Below, piece by piece: positions 1 through 33,450 of a DNA stretch of 64,000 nucleotides. The position numbers and the translations under genes are program-made. This stretch comes from Spirometra erinaceieuropaei. Taxonomy: Eukaryota > Platyhelminthes > Cestoda > Diphyllobothriidea > Diphyllobothriidae. The first letter of the stretch is position 1. Every line of letters starts with the position of its first letter. The notes below the pieces were generated by a model that ran no database searches, was not told the DNA's origin, and saw only the letters and a program-made list of their open reading frames with translations. Location of the stretch: contig CACRXP010000048.1 of the NCBI GenBank assembly GCA_902702965.1, forward strand, positions 1,607,254 to 1,671,253, given 5' to 3'.

Positions 1-225
1 TTCTTGATTGATTACTTAAGAAATCCTGATTGGGCAGTAAGTTTACTGTATCCTATTTGGTGGATCTCGTAATTTGCCGTAGGCTGCGTGGGTAACTTGA
101 CACTAATGGGATTAAATTCACGGCTTCGATGGGACCTAGTAGCTCAGGTGGTTAGAGCGCTGGCTGTACTCAAGCCTTTTTTCTTTCTGTCATGGGCTCG
201 AATCCCATTTAGGCCACCTATTTTT
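1..225 (+). mobile_element. tRNA-derived SINE (family S1), truncated at window edge
   Basis: The body segment (about 1-115) is followed by a tRNA-like unit at about 131-217. That unit has an A-box-like AGCTCAGGTGGTTAGAGCG and a B-box-like GGCTCGAATCCC, which would form an internal RNA polymerase III promoter. The same body and tRNA unit recur at 32.1-32.6 kb, 28.5-28.9 kb (reversed) and 47.0-47.1 kb. The mispaired acceptor arms argue against a working tRNA gene. Confidence 0.8.
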
Positions 226-1315
226 CCACAACTGAGTCAAATGGATTATTCGCTTCTGCCAGGAATTATTCCCCGTAAATTATGTGACCTTGCACTAAAT
301 GACACGAAAGGCATCTCTTCCCTAACCCCAGCCTTAACGCTAGCCCAGCCCCCAAATCAACCCAAGCCCTACTTTAACCCATCGCGCGGGTGTGATTTCA
401 GGTGGGAATCGGGGTTTTCGTCTGAGACAGTCCACTGAGGTTATTACTTCCAGGCTTTGGTGGAGAGCAGTCAATGTTCGGAATTGCCCTCTGACAACGA
501 CTGGGCGGACCACAGGGGCCCACTACTGATTCCTTCGTCCCCGTCTGATAAGTCTGTCCCAGCGAAAGTGCGAGACGGAAACATTGAATCTCAGCTCACC
601 CCTGTGTCCTGCTAACTCCGACCCCTGCCACGCAAGCTCACATGTCCCCGACTACGCGACTGTCCAGATGGCCCATTCATCATGACGTTTAAGCTAAAGG
701 ATTCCCTGATAACACCCAGGCCTTAACTCTCTCTGGCAACTTGGTGTCACATTGTGCATGTGCGGCACAGAGTACAAGCGTCTAATTAATCCCCATCTGT
801 GGACACATTTAAGGGGAAGCTTGACCAATGCAGGGATATGTACCACCACACCATCAGGAACTAGCAAATGTCTCCCCTTCTATCATCCCCAGTAAATGTA
901 TACGTTACCAATCATACTACTTACTACGTTTCAGTACCGCTATTTTATAACTGTTTCGCTAAAGGCCCCCATCGCATGACAGCGTGTGATCCAATGAATT
1001 CCGACTGAGGTTTGAGTGTTCGCTCCCGTACAGTTTTGACGCACCATGCATCCATTGACACACTAGCATTTGCCAGACAATTACACGCTTGTTGCGTGTA
1101 ATTATTGAACCAATCCCATTCCCAACTTTCTTTATGTATAGCTGTTTATCTGCGATATTATTGTAACCAATAGGGAATTCAAAGACGCTCGCCTACATTT
1201 CCCTTGATAACACTATACTGAACTTAACTGCTGACCTTACACGAACACTGTTCCGGCATATCGGTATTTCAGTCTAACATTTGGGCTATTCAAATTGACC
1301 AAATGTACAGTATTT
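226..1315. other. No recognisable gene
   Basis: Only short chance open frames are present here. I recognise no protein motif, RNA gene or repeat shared with the rest of the window. Confidence 0.5.
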
Positions 1316-2160
1316 GTGCTGACTCATGAAATGTTAACCGAAATTCCGAAATGCGTTTTCGTTTCGAAAAGATTAACTAGTAGGGTTGTAAAATTGATCA
1401 TCGTGTAACATAATCCTATAATAATTCACTTACCTCGAGATGCCGGCTTTCGTACGAACTTCATTCCCACCGCATGCAAAACCATACTTTGTAAAAAAAT
1501 AACTACGTAATTAGCATGAATTTTTCTCATTCATTTCCAAGGCCCTTAAAAATTCAGTTATATTTCATGACAACCATACGTAAAATATTCATTCTTTTGC
1601 TCATTCGGTAGAAAGGTTCTTTAATACCGCGGAATGCCCATTCATAAAACATCGTGACTCCGCATTTGCTAATGTGGCTTGCAAATGTAACAATATGGCT
1701 CAAATCCACTGCTTAATTTTATGAACCCCATACGGTCTCCTCTTAATACCGTGGAGAAATGTTCGGTTTTCCATGCGCGGAAAATATATGGCTTGTAGTT
1801 TGGAAACCCTGAGTACAAGTGTAACGGCAGGTCGGATTCAAAATTATTCGGGAACTGAAAAAGTTTTTGAAAAACTAATTATACCTTTCCTTCGAGTATA
1901 AAATTGACAGAAGACGTCCCTTTCTACCGAATAAGCAAAAAATGAATAGTTTTATGTATGTTTTCCTTGAAATATAATTGAATTTTTAAGGGCACCGAAA
2001 ATCAATGAGAAAACTTCATGCTAGTAACGTAGTTATTTTTTACAGAGTGTGGTTTTTCATGCGACCGGAAAGAAGATTGTCCGAAAGCCGGCATCTCGAG
2101 GTAACAGAATTATCATAGAATTTCTGCGAAAATTCTCATATTACGATTGAAAGGTCAGTT

Positions 2161-2200
2161 GGCGAACATACGTTTTCGGTAACTCATCATCAGGCCGATC
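2161..2200 (-). ncRNA. Hammerhead-like motif, PLE-B end
   Basis: The minus strand reads CCTGATGATGAGTTACCGAAAAC: a CUGAUGA core and a CGAAA core separated by only about 9 nt, so stem II is tiny or absent. Related cores occur at 3130-3160, 4227-4266 and 42342-42385, always at PLE-B ends. Activity is doubtful. Confidence 0.35.
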
Positions 2201-3129
2201 TATTTACATGACTAATGATCATTCTAATTGTAGACAGGATGTAAATGCGTCTCAGGGGCAGAATTAATCGGACTCAATGTTGCCACGCCACCGGCATTAC
2301 GGAGTCAGCGTGTTGAGGACGGTGGAGTTGGGGTGGGAGAGGGGGAAGGAGAGGGTTTCCGGTTAGATTGTAAGCGCTGTGAGTGCGTGTGACTGCTCTC
2401 AGGGCGTCGGGATGGCGTACGATCACCGCCTGGAGTCGGCCAGGGAAGACAGACTGCTTGTGTCAGCGTCTTCTGACCACAGGGTTCTGGGTTCGCTGGT
2501 CGAATGACCACTGTTTCGGCTGTGGATGGCACCCGCTTGCGAAGGCAGACCGGCTGCCGTTACAGGCCCCATCTATGTGTATTTATTCATTCACCTGCTC
2601 CTGTGGAGCGGGATATATTAGCCCTTCAACGAGGCGTCTGGAAAAGCAAGTACGCGAACACATGCCTGTCTGACTCGGTAGAGGTGAAACTCGACCGATT
2701 GCGAGCTCAATTCTTGCACATCCAATTGATACGAACCACCAAGTCGACGCTAAAGAAGCCTTTAAAGTTATCTACCGGGCACCGGCACACTACTCTAAAG
2801 ACCTACGCAAACGTATGCCATTCACAGCCAAAGCAGTGGTCATTCGACCAGCGAACCCAGAACCCTGTTGTCAGAAGAAGCTGACACAAACAGTCTGTCT
2901 TCCCTGGCCGACTCCAGGCGGTGATCGTACGCCGTCCAGACGCCCTGAAAGCAGTCACGCGCACTTACAACGCTTACAATCTAACTGGAAACCCTTCCCC
3001 CCCTCCCACCCCAACTCCACCGTCCCCAACATGCATACGGCGTGGGAACATGGAGTCTGATTAACCCTGCCCCTGAGACGCATTTACATCCTGTCTACAA
3101 TTAGAATGATCATTATCCATGCAAATGTA

Positions 3130-3160
3130 TGGGTCTGATGATGAGTTAGCGAAAACATAT
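3130..3160 (+). ncRNA. Hammerhead-like motif, PLE-B 3' end
   Basis: The plus strand reads GTCTGATGATGAGTTAGCG followed by AAAAC. This is the mirror of the motif at 2161-2200, and both point outward from the inverted PLE-B pair. The very short stem II makes catalysis uncertain. Confidence 0.35.
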
Positions 3161-3286
3161 TATAGAAGTATGCTGCACGATGATTAATTTTACAACCCTA
3201 CTTAGTTAATCTTTTCAAAACGAAAGCGCATTTTAGAATTTCGGTTAATTTTTCATGAGATCGGTCACTCCTACCACAGGTATTCA

Positions 3287-24585
<21,299 letters not shown>

Positions 24586-25439
24586 AAGTTAGTTCGGGCA
24601 GTTCACTTGCCTTTACCGATCAGTCGAAAGCGGATGTCAGACAAGATGAAGCCTAAGAAAGAAACTTTAGCTTAAATTATTCCGGTCATTTAAGAACGAG
24701 TCAGAAAATGTCAGTTACCTTTCTACTGTCAATCTTCCCACGCCAACTGCCCAGTTCTGCCAGCCTGTAAATGAGCAATGAGAACGGTTCAAAATTAAAA
24801 TCGATAAAATATCCCAACGAAGGCACTCGCAAATGCAACTGCATAAACACAGAGTTCAATGAAGTTAAATAAGTTGGCGAGGAGGAGAAAAGTGTAGGGG
24901 CTTGCATATTGCGTTTGGTAGCAGTTGAAATCTTCAAGGCGTAAAGCCGAAAAATCGAAGCTAGGCAAACTGGCCTAGGAATTCCCATTGTTCATCGTGT
25001 TTAAGGGCGATTTTAGGGTCGTATTTAGTACACTGCAACACGTCATTAAATTGCCAGTTTTTTCTCTTCCGTGACTATCCCTTTCCAGATTCGGTTACAT
25101 GCATCCGGTAGAACCCAAGACGTTGACAGTACACATGTGCTGTGTTCTCCAAACACGAGCCACTGTGGACATAGCACTCCTTTTCATTTCCATATCCATG
25201 TCAGTTAGTTCGAACTACGAGATTGGCAATCATATACTAGCTGCGCGCACTACTCACCCCAGTAAATAGGGCAATGATGCGAGGATCAGGCTCTAACAGT
25301 GAGTCGCTGATGTGTGCTGCTATTTAGCATAAGGGTGCAAGTTAGGGGTCCTGACTAACAATATTATTTATGGAGTACGTTCAGGTTAAGGTTTCGTCAT
25401 TTTCAGCATCGCGACCGTGACTCGTCTCCGTCAAGATGA
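24586..25439. other. Upstream flank of the Ig-repeat gene
   Basis: No TATA box or other promoter element could be assigned with confidence. A minus frame at 24988-24701 has no recognisable domain. Confidence 0.4.
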
Positions 25440-26760
25440 TGGCATGCCGAATCAAGCCTGATATCGTCTATCTCCTGGCTAATGCACCAACCTTCTCCAA
25501 ACTTCAGTGTCATATGTGGTTATGTAGCCGCACATGAGGTAAACAAAGGCCGTTTAACGAGGTATAGAATGGATATCGCCGACTTGGCTACGTTTGAGCA
25601 TTGCAGCGAAGGCTTAAGCGAGGTTGTGATCCATACACCCAAGTCCTTATGGGCGTCGACATCTTGCAGTGGTTTGCCAGTCAGGCGGTATACCGTGTGG
25701 TTAGGAGAACTGGTTACGCCGACGCGTAGGAAGTTACACTTGTTTACAGTGAACGGTAGAAGCCAGTCTTTTGACCATTGCTCGAGGTGGTCCAGATTTG
25801 TCTGCAGTCGCGCCTCGTCAACTTCGCTTCGTATGGTACTCCAGATCTTTATTTCCTCGGCAAACATTGCGACATCGCACTCCAGTTCGTTTCCGCAGTC
25901 GTCGACGTATACGAGGAACAGTGTAGGGCCAAGAACAGAGCCTTGGAGAACACCACTCCTAACGGCAACCTCGGCGGATTGCTAGTCACTGACGTAGACG
26001 GCTTGAGGGCGGCCGAGTAAAAAGCTTCGAATCCACATCAGAAGCTTACCTCACACTCCTATACGGCTGAGTTTGTATAGAAGGCGGTGGTGAGGCACAC
26101 TGTCGAAGGTCTTTTTAAAGTCGATATAGATGGCATGCACCATATCTCCTCTATCAACAGCCCGAGTCCAGTGTTCCAGACAGTAAAGCAAGTTTGTCAC
26201 ACAGGATCTGCTTTTGCGGAATCCATGCTGGGAATTAAAAGGCAGACGGTTTTGCTTAAGGAACTGCATTAATTGTTGCTTTATTATTTTCCCCATAATT
26301 TTGCAGCAAAGGGAGGTGAGGCTGACAGGTCTGTAATTGTTCGCAGAGGCCCGACTTCCGCCCTCGTACAGCGGCGTAATCCACGCCGACTTCCAGTCGG
26401 GTGGCAGATATCAGGTCTCGAAGGATGTATGGAACAGCATGGAGTGGTTTAGCCGACTCACAGGCGAGTTCCTTCAAAATCTTCGCCGGAATCTCATCGG
26501 AACCTGGTGATTTTGATTCCCTTAGCCTCAGCAACTCCGTCAGAACCATACCCTCAGTGAACTGAACCGTCTCCATAATTGTGGTATCTTCAAAGGACTG
26601 AAGGGCCGAGGGGTTGAATCCTGTTTCGATATTAAAAATAGACCAAAAAAAATTCTGAAAGGTGATCAGCTTCGCTCTGTCTTCAAAAGGAAACGAAAGG
26701 CCGAAAGTCATAAAAAACCACCGGCATTGGGTCAAAAAGGTAGACAAGGCAACAGAGAAA
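25440..26760 (-). mobile_element. CR1-like non-LTR retrotransposon, RT region
   Basis: Minus-strand frames encode an RT. They read SKSPGSDEIPAKILKELA (about 26515), PDWKSAWITPLYEGGS after a frame change near 26405, NSQHGFRKSRSCVTNLLY, YIDFKKTFDSVPHHRLLYKL (motif A), VRSGVLQGSVLGPTLFL (motif B) and AMFAEEIKIW. The last is the catalytic FADD box with both Asp changed to Glu. One in-frame stop lies near 25980. Endonuclease and 5' parts are absent. Confidence 0.85.
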
Positions 26761-27270
26761 CAAGGCCGCCAACAGAACGCACATCACAACGCACAGCAAC
26801 AGCATGCCAACGTAGTCACACCAACAGCAGTATTTTGTCCATCATGTGCGTCTACATGATCGCATCTTACCAGGTTAGGTTTCCGTCCGGCATTTTCGTG
26901 CGTATTTTAGTAACTAAAGGCGATCGATTTCCAAACCCGACGTTGGCGTTGCATCCTTGAAAGGATTAACAGCGGTTGCAACAGCCTGAAAGCTGGCGGG
27001 GGGGGAGGACGAGGGAGGAGGCCACCGCCCAGTTTCCCATCGATGTTGGCCTTTGGTGGAGACGAAATGTCTTTGATCTGCAGGCTCTTCATCGATATGA
27101 CCCCAGGCACGCAAATGCGAACACACCCCTGTTCGGTCCTGGCTCTGATTTCGGTACCTCAGTGCGGGCGGGATCAACCGTCACGACGACCTTGATGCGC
27201 ACCACGACGACCTTGTGGCGCGCACATGACCAGCATAAAGCAACGGTAAGAACTGGTTCATGCACAACCA
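26761..27270. other. No recognisable gene
   Basis: Only chance frames and a G-rich run (near 26997-27010) are seen. Confidence 0.5.
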
Positions 27271-27274
27271 CCTA

Positions 27275-28160
27275 CAATGCGTGACCGATCTCATGAAATG
27301 TTGGCCGAAATTCTGAAATGCGTTTTCTATTAGGAAGGATTAATAAGGTGGCGTTGTAATACTAATTATAATATAGTATAATCCTATAATATTTCGGACT
27401 CAACAGGATGTGGGCTTTTGGATGCACTTTCTTCTAAACTACCACAGAAGCCGTGTTCGGTAAAAATGTTTACTTATATAGCATGCATTTTTCATATTGA
27501 TTTTTGATGGTTTTATGAATTCAAATATATTTTATAGAAAAAAATGCACACAAGTATGCGTTATTTTAATTGATTGGTAGAAAACCATACTGCCTTTATA
27601 TTTTATACTCTAAGGAGGGTTACCTTTCGGTTTTAAAAGTAGTATCCATTGCAAAATTATATGAACTCCATATAGTACCTTCTTAAAGGCATAGAAGAAT
27701 ATATGATTTTCCCTACGCAGAACGCATGCAGCTTGCACAATGAAATCGCTAATGTAACGGCTGATCAGGCTCAAAATTATTCGGGAATTGGGAAGCTTTT
27801 TTAGAGTCAAAATATACACTTTTTCGGATAAAAAATGTAAAGTTAATTTTATGTCCTACCAAACACGTAAAAGGACGCATATGTTATGCCTTTTTTCCAT
27901 AAAATTTATTTGCATTTATAAAACCATCAACAATTAATGTGAAAAATGAATGCTACTTAAGTAGTCACTTTTTACCGAATACGATTTTTACAGGAGATTG
28001 AAAAGCAGTGCATTCAAGAGCACACATCCTGATGAGTCCGAAATATTATAGGATTATGCTACATTATAATTAGTATCACAATGCCACCTTATAAATCCTT
28101 CCTAATCGAAAACGCATTTCAGAATTTCGTCCACCATTTCATGAGATCGGTCACGCACTG
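27275..28160. mobile_element. Palindromic TA-type element L5
   Basis: This element is 886 bp. It has TA on both sides (27273-27274, 28161-28162), left end CAATGCGTGACCGATCTC and right end GAGATCGGTCACGCACTG. It is shorter in the core than L2 and L7. Confidence 0.85.
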
Positions 28161-28539
28161 TAGTGTCAATGGACTACCGTCCGCCCGTCCATGCCGCTGT
28201 CTCTCCTGTGACTCCTGCGCACTGTTTATACAACCTCCGGCCACTTGCGGGAAGTGTGTCCAACTTATCTGGCTAGGGATTACTTTTAACACCTTTGAAG
28301 TTCACAAACAGGCGCCCGCCTTACCCAGCAGCCTCCGTGTTTTCTTGATTGCCAGCTAAGACAGTCTCCCACTAAAATTCCCCAACGGATTTACCCTTGG
28401 CAGGCAGACTCGCTCTCCAGCAGCACGCAGATCCCCTCAACGCATATGACTGCTCGAACGTCGATTCCGACAACGTCCAATGTGTGTCTAAAAGCATCGT
28501 GGGCGCGGTAATGGTGACTTGCGTGTGACATAGTTGGGT

Positions 28540-28885
28540 CAATATGAATTATGAACTGTGAAAATGTCGGCGCATCGGTGGGATTCGAACCCACGCAGTA
28601 AGGAGGGTGGCTTTAGTACAGCCAACGCTCTAACCACTTGAGCTACGAGGCTCCGTCGGACGACTCGAGTTTTATCACATTTGGGTCAAGTTTACCCTCC
28701 CAACCTTCTGCAACATCTGGAATCCACCAAATCTGATACAGTAAGTTGACTGCCCAAGCAGGATTTTCTAGGTAATTCACCTAGAATCCACCAGATGACT
28801 ACCAGGCTCACGTAATTCATCAGTATTTTGACCCAAATGTGAAAAAGTCGGCGCCTCGGTGGGATTTGAACCTACATATGAATAG
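28540..28885 (-). mobile_element. SINE S1, dimeric, reversed
   Basis: A complete tRNA-like unit lies at 28651-28571, with GCTACGAGGCT at its 5' side and a B-box-like GGGTTCGAATCCC. A spacer body leads to a second, truncated tRNA-like 3' half at 28881-28851. The spacing is as in the copy at 32 kb. Confidence 0.8.
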
Positions 28886-28959
28886 TTTACAATGATAGCA
28901 GGTGCTATAGTGAAGGTGCGATCACCATGACGTATCTCAAAAGGCAGGAAGGCGGTCAA

Positions 28960-30430
28960 CAACAGTTGTGGTCAGTCAGTCAGTAGATAATTCAGTCTCG
29001 GGCACAGAAGCACTCGATGAAATCTGCGAATACCTACCGGCCAATCGGTAGGAAAATGGATTACCGATGCAAATGTCTGTGCTACTGAAATATTTATACC
29101 CTGGGATAGTGGGACAAGAAGGCGGGGTAATGGGAGGATCACACCCAGCACAGTGGCGAGGTAAGGTGCTTAAGAGCGGATGGGATCAGAAAACCCTCGT
29201 CCGTGGGGCTGATCTGGCGGTTCCTCTGTAACAGCTGCCTTGACCCGGTTAAGTCTGACTACATCCCTCTTGTCACCTTGGAGGGTCTGGCAGATCGTGG
29301 TATGGTGGAGACCAGCAGGAACTATTTCTTTCTAGAGCCATTCCCACGGCCTGTGCATGCAGTCAGTGAGCAGTGAGAATAAGTGCTCTGAGCATCACGA
29401 CCACCAGGTCCAATCCCAAGTCATAAGCAGAAGACAGAAGGAACCAGAATAAGGGGCTTGTTGTGCACAGAACCTGGAGTTGTCCTCTCAGGCCGCAGTG
29501 GCCACTGGCGAAGCCAAGGCTGGTGTTAACTGCGTCGAGTCAGGCCTAAGAGTCCTTGGGACAGTGGTGGCAGCCGCTTTTGTAGGCTCGTGGGCCAAGC
29601 TCAAGTGGTGTCCAGTCAGTGTGTGTTGCATTTGCCGAAGGGTGGTGTCCCAGTGGCTTGAGTTGTGGTTGCGGGGGAGAGGTGCGTTCAAGTGGATTCA
29701 TGGGCAGCTGCGGCTGTGCGGACGCAGGTATGTCCGAGCTGTCGCTAGTGTGACTTCAGGTCAGCGCGTCTGGAACGGATCACTGCAAAGGCGTGAATGA
29801 CCTTGAGACAGCGAGGTCTTGAACAATGACGCCAGACCGGCTGCCCGCTACACCTCCTCCAACATAAGACTCCGTTGCTGGAGTTAGCTCGGAAACCGAC
29901 GGCAAAGAATACAGGTTTTATTCGAGGAGGTGCGCGTAGTTGGTGGGATCCTCTTCGACACCGCGAGAAGTTGGGACGATCATCTTGCCTGGCACAAATT
30001 GGACCGCGCTACAGTTCACGTCCAACTTCAGTTTGCCAGGAAGTGCCTGATGAAGGTGGTACTTCCAGTTCGCAGTGTCCTCTGGGACATGCATGACAGT
30101 CTTGAGCATGTGGTTGTTGGCCGGGTTATCGTCTGTTGTCCGAATGCTTGAGCAGCCAGGGGAGGTGAGAAGAACTCGAAAAAAGTGTTGACTCAGTCAG
30201 TGGTAGTCGTAGACGGAACACCGAATATGACGAAGCAAAGACTGACGACGGCGATGGCATTGGCATTCCACAAGAACATGGTTTCACCCTGGAGGGGAGG
30301 GGCTGTTCCGGACGACACAGGCAGGAAGGTGAATGTAGCCACTGAATGCACGCAAGGCGCCTGCGACATGCAGCAGAAGTCACGAGATTACAGCCTGAGT
30401 TGCGTTTACAGGAGTTCATAGCACACTAAT
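28960..30430 (-). mobile_element. Decayed Gypsy-type LTR retrotransposon fragment
   Basis: Translating the minus strand in several frames gives an integrase-like tract: GVPSTTTTD (about 30200), then LDVNCSAVQFVPGK and EEDPTNYAHLLE (30020-29920). Near 29290-29220 there is GDKRDVVRLNRVKAA, like the end of Gypsy pol. Sequence at 29160-28960 may be LTR-derived. Frames are heavily broken, and the match is from memory of the family. Confidence 0.6.
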
Positions 30431-30568
30431 GCAAAACTTCCGTATCGCTACAGGTTGTGGGAGACAGGTCAAGTCTATGTGGTATGAGTTGGTGAAAAAC
30501 TGCGGAGTTAACAGCAACAGAATGCGCAGAACTCAAAACAAGTCTTTCAGGATTATGCTCAGCCACTC

Positions 30569-31105
30569 ACAGTAGGTGAACTGTTTCATGAAATGTTAGC
30601 CGAAATTCTGGAATATGTTTTCGATTCGAAAATATTACTTAGGTAGTGTTTTACTACTAATTTTCATTCAGAGTAGTCCTAATTATCGTGCACAGTAATC
30701 CTAACCTACCTCAGTCACGAAAGATGCTGGCTTTTGAATGAGCTCCCTCTCGGCCGCCTGCAGAAACAACTTAAGTACTTAAGTAGTGCAATTTTCCCTC
30801 GATTTTCGAGACCCTTATAAGCTTGAAGATAGTATGTAGAAAAAGTGCGCGAATTATTTCCTCTAGTACTCATTCGGTAGCCAGTTATGTCTTCTTTGGA
30901 TATTTACTTGAAGTGAGAGTATCTTTCGATTTTTAAAACCTGCTCAATCCCCGAATACGTTTTGCCCATCTGTCACTACACTTTCGTTCAGCGTTTCCAA
31001 ACTACATGCTGTTTACATACAGCCAGAGGAATATCGCACATTTTTATATGTTGTCCGGATGATGTCAGATAGGACTCATAAAATTGGGCAGTGGAAGTTG
31101 ACCAG
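30569..31105. mobile_element. Palindromic element L6, left half only
   Basis: It starts CAGTAGGTGAACTGTTTCAT, carries GAAATTCTGGAATATGTTTT and the arm motif CTTAAGTAGTGCAATTTT, and fades in the core. The right arm is missing. Confidence 0.6.
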
Positions 31106-32109
31106 CTTGTATTGTTTACAGTAGAAGACCTAACTTATGAAATGTCAAGATCGGTATTGGAGTTGGTGGAACGGCGTATATTTTGTGTGGTTAGTTCTGT
31201 TTTTAGAACTGATTGGAATCCCATCAAGCCCTCTTCCAATGAAGAATTCATGTTACCTCTGGCCATGATTGAGCAAACTTTGACGTTTCGGGATATCCAC
31301 GCGATTTCCTGTGCTATCAAGTATTGCTTATTAAAACATCTTATTTGCGCCGCGTTGGTTTACAAAGGAACATTCATGTAGCCAAGAAAATTTTCAGACA
31401 AATCAATTCTGGAAACGAAAATTGAGTTGAGGAAAATTAGGCGTAGATAAGTATGTAAAAACACATTCTTTTCATACAACAAGGGGCAATTCACTCTTTA
31501 AAAATCCTATTTAGCAAAATTGCAATGTTTAATGTCGTTAAATGCAGTAATAAGCTTGTTCGACAGTATTTTATTTATCACACCGGGAATAAGTAGGCGC
31601 TACATGCTGCCACCTTCCTATGCCACGCCATGCAACAAAGATGTCAAAACAGGAGTCAATTTTGAGCGCATACGAAAGTTATCAGTCGAAAGGTTGCCGC
31701 GTGAGTCGCTACCCAGTATTTTCAATATCAGCTAGGTCACTCTGTGGAGGACTATTAATAATAAAACAATGCCTAGAGTCCAGCAAATTTGACCAAAACG
31801 GTCCACAAGTAAGCAGGACGAGGATTTATTCGTCGAACGCTAGCAATTACCATTATATGTCTCACAGGGAACACCGATCAGTGTCTTCTACGTATAAATT
31901 CAGAACCAGGATGAAAAAATTCGGTCTCCATTAACTAAAGGCTATGATAACGCTTTTTTAAAATAGGAAATTTAGGAGAGAACGATTTTGTTTGCTCAAG
32001 AACTTATCGATCACGGACTTTCATTCTGAAAAAGTAGTTTCTTCTGTCAAGTTTTACTTTTAGACTAGCCACGGAAGTCAGCTCAGGTGGCCATATGTGG
32101 GGGGGAACT
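31106..32109. other. No recognisable gene
   Basis: AT-rich. Frames at 31091-31381 and 31620-31934 have no family resemblance that I can defend. Confidence 0.5.
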
Positions 32110-32557
32110 TTTCACGAGGACACATTCAATCGATTCAACTCGAGTCGTGCGGCGGGGCCTCGTAGCTCAGGTGGTTAGAGCGTTGGCCGTACTAATGCCT
32201 TCCCCTTACTGCGTAAGTTCGAATCCCACCGAGGCGCCGAGTTTTTCACGGTTGGGTCAGTAGGAATTATTCAAAAACTGCAAAATGTCGATGAATTACG
32301 TGAGCCTGGTAGTCATCTGGTGGATCCTAGGTGAATTACTTAAAACATCCTGCTTGGGCAGTCACCTTACTGTATCAGATTCGGTGGATTCCAGACGTTG
32401 CATTACGTTGGGCGGGTAACTTGACCCAAATGTGAATAAACTCGCGTCGTCCAGTGAGGCCTCGTAGTTCTCAGGTGGTTAGAGCGTTGGCTGTACAAAA
32501 GCCTTCCCCTTACTGCGTGGGTTCGAGACCCACCGAGGCGCCGAGTTTTTCACAGTT
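32110..32557 (+). mobile_element. SINE S1, tandem dimer
   Basis: Two tRNA-like units (32157-32235 and 32459-32539) are spaced 302 bp apart. The first pairs GCCTCG with CGAGGC as an acceptor-like stem and has AGCTCAGGTGGTTAGAGCG plus GTTCGAATCCC. The second has a TC insertion in the A box. The body segment lies between them. Confidence 0.85.
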
Positions 32558-32776
32558 GTGTCAATAGGAAAATCCAAGAACTGTCGACGCCTGATAGTTT
32601 GGGTGGCCATTAAAATCGGAGAACGCCCGATCTGGCGGTCGACATCAGAGAGGGTCATTCGCCAATGGAACTCTTTGCCGGCGTATGTTGTTAATTCCCC
32701 TACCATGAACGTGTTCAAGAGACAACTAGATACTCACCTGCTGAAAGGCAACCCCATCTGCCGAACCTTGATCTAA
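32558..32776 (+). mobile_element. CR1/jockey-type LINE C-terminal tail
   Basis: The frame reads SERVIRQWNSLPAYVVNSPT then FKRQLDTHL, the conserved end of many CR1/jockey ORF2 proteins, followed by a stop at 32774. It directly follows a SINE S1 unit. The RT is absent. Confidence 0.75.
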
Positions 32777-33079
32777 CGGATTACTGAATTGATTACAAAT
32801 ATACTACTAACAGGATTTCAACAGATCTTTTTGTGCGTTACACTTAGCCCATTTGGAAATTTTCACAGTCCGAATGCGGTGAACAAAGTTTTTCGGAATT
32901 ATTTCGTGAATAACATACCCCTTTCGCCTTTATGTTATCTTGTTAAATTTATGAATTCTCCTTACTAAAACTGCAAGCAAAAGTTTTGCAATTTAACTAT
33001 TTTCCCTTATATCTGTACCCTCTAAATGGAGTTTTCAGGGTTTCTGTCGTTTACTCCATATATACTGACTGACTAACTG

Positions 33080-33450
33080 ATTAACAGCCAGGCGTAGTTC
33101 GGCATCGTAGAGGATGCATTCGACTGGAACGCCATTCAGCGATGTCGAATGGACATCATACTGTTGAAGGATAATGCACCTGTTCAGCGATCAAAAGAGG
33201 TTCCATTCCGATTTCGACTACAACGACAATGTAATTTTTAAACCACAGCCAGCCACTCCGCATGCTGTCTGGAATGTATATTTATTCCTGAAAATAGCCC
33301 AGACCTCAATATAATCGACAGTCTGTTTGTTCTAATAAAAGAAACCAGGACAAGCCAAGAAAACGACCTCCTATGCAACAAAAGCTGACAGTTACATTGA
33401 CTAAACCACCATCGACAACCTTATTGTATCTATGTCCTTCCAGATTACAG
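33080..33450 (+). pseudogene. Tc1/mariner transposase remnant
   Basis: One frame (a single TAA inside) reads MDIILLKDNAPVQRSKE and, further on, PENSPDLNIIDSLFVLIKE. These match the DNAPVH and SPDLNP-I-E/D catalytic blocks of Tc1/mariner transposases. The third acidic residue is Asp. The N-terminal DNA-binding part is not recognisable. Confidence 0.7.

Larger units (their letters stand above)
2125..3162. mobile_element. Head-to-head pair of Penelope-like element 3' ends (PLE-B)
   Basis: About 310 bp at 2214-2540 recur as the reverse complement at 2800-3116, with several mismatches. Between and within the right arm, plus-strand frames encode a GIY-YIG-like stretch at about 2575-2673 (CSCGAGYI, then RRLEKQVREHMPV). 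A C-terminal segment follows (RPANPEPCCQKK, 2815-3060). RT/GIY-YIG order is typical of Penelope-like elements; here only the endonuclease end survives. Hammerhead-like motifs lie at both outer edges. Frames are interrupted, so this is a dead fragment. Confidence 0.7.
1316..3277. mobile_element. Palindromic TA-type element L1, split by a nested PLE pair
   Basis: The left part (about 1316-2125) and the right end (about 3163-3277) belong to one long inverted-repeat element. The left end reads CTCATGAAATGTTAACCG and the right end reads toward GATCGGTCACTC, the family's terminal motif. Internal arms mirror each other (GCCGGCTTTCG near 1443 and CGAAAGCCGGC near 2082). The 2125-3162 segment is foreign to the family and interrupts the right arm. 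Similar sequence around both junctions (ATTATCATAGAA / ATTATAGAA) could be a target duplication. Confidence 0.7.

Noticed and set aside
131..217. Possible functional tRNA gene
   Set aside because: It is part of a SINE repeated elsewhere, and acceptor and anticodon arms do not pair well; same for 32157-32235 and 47038-47116.
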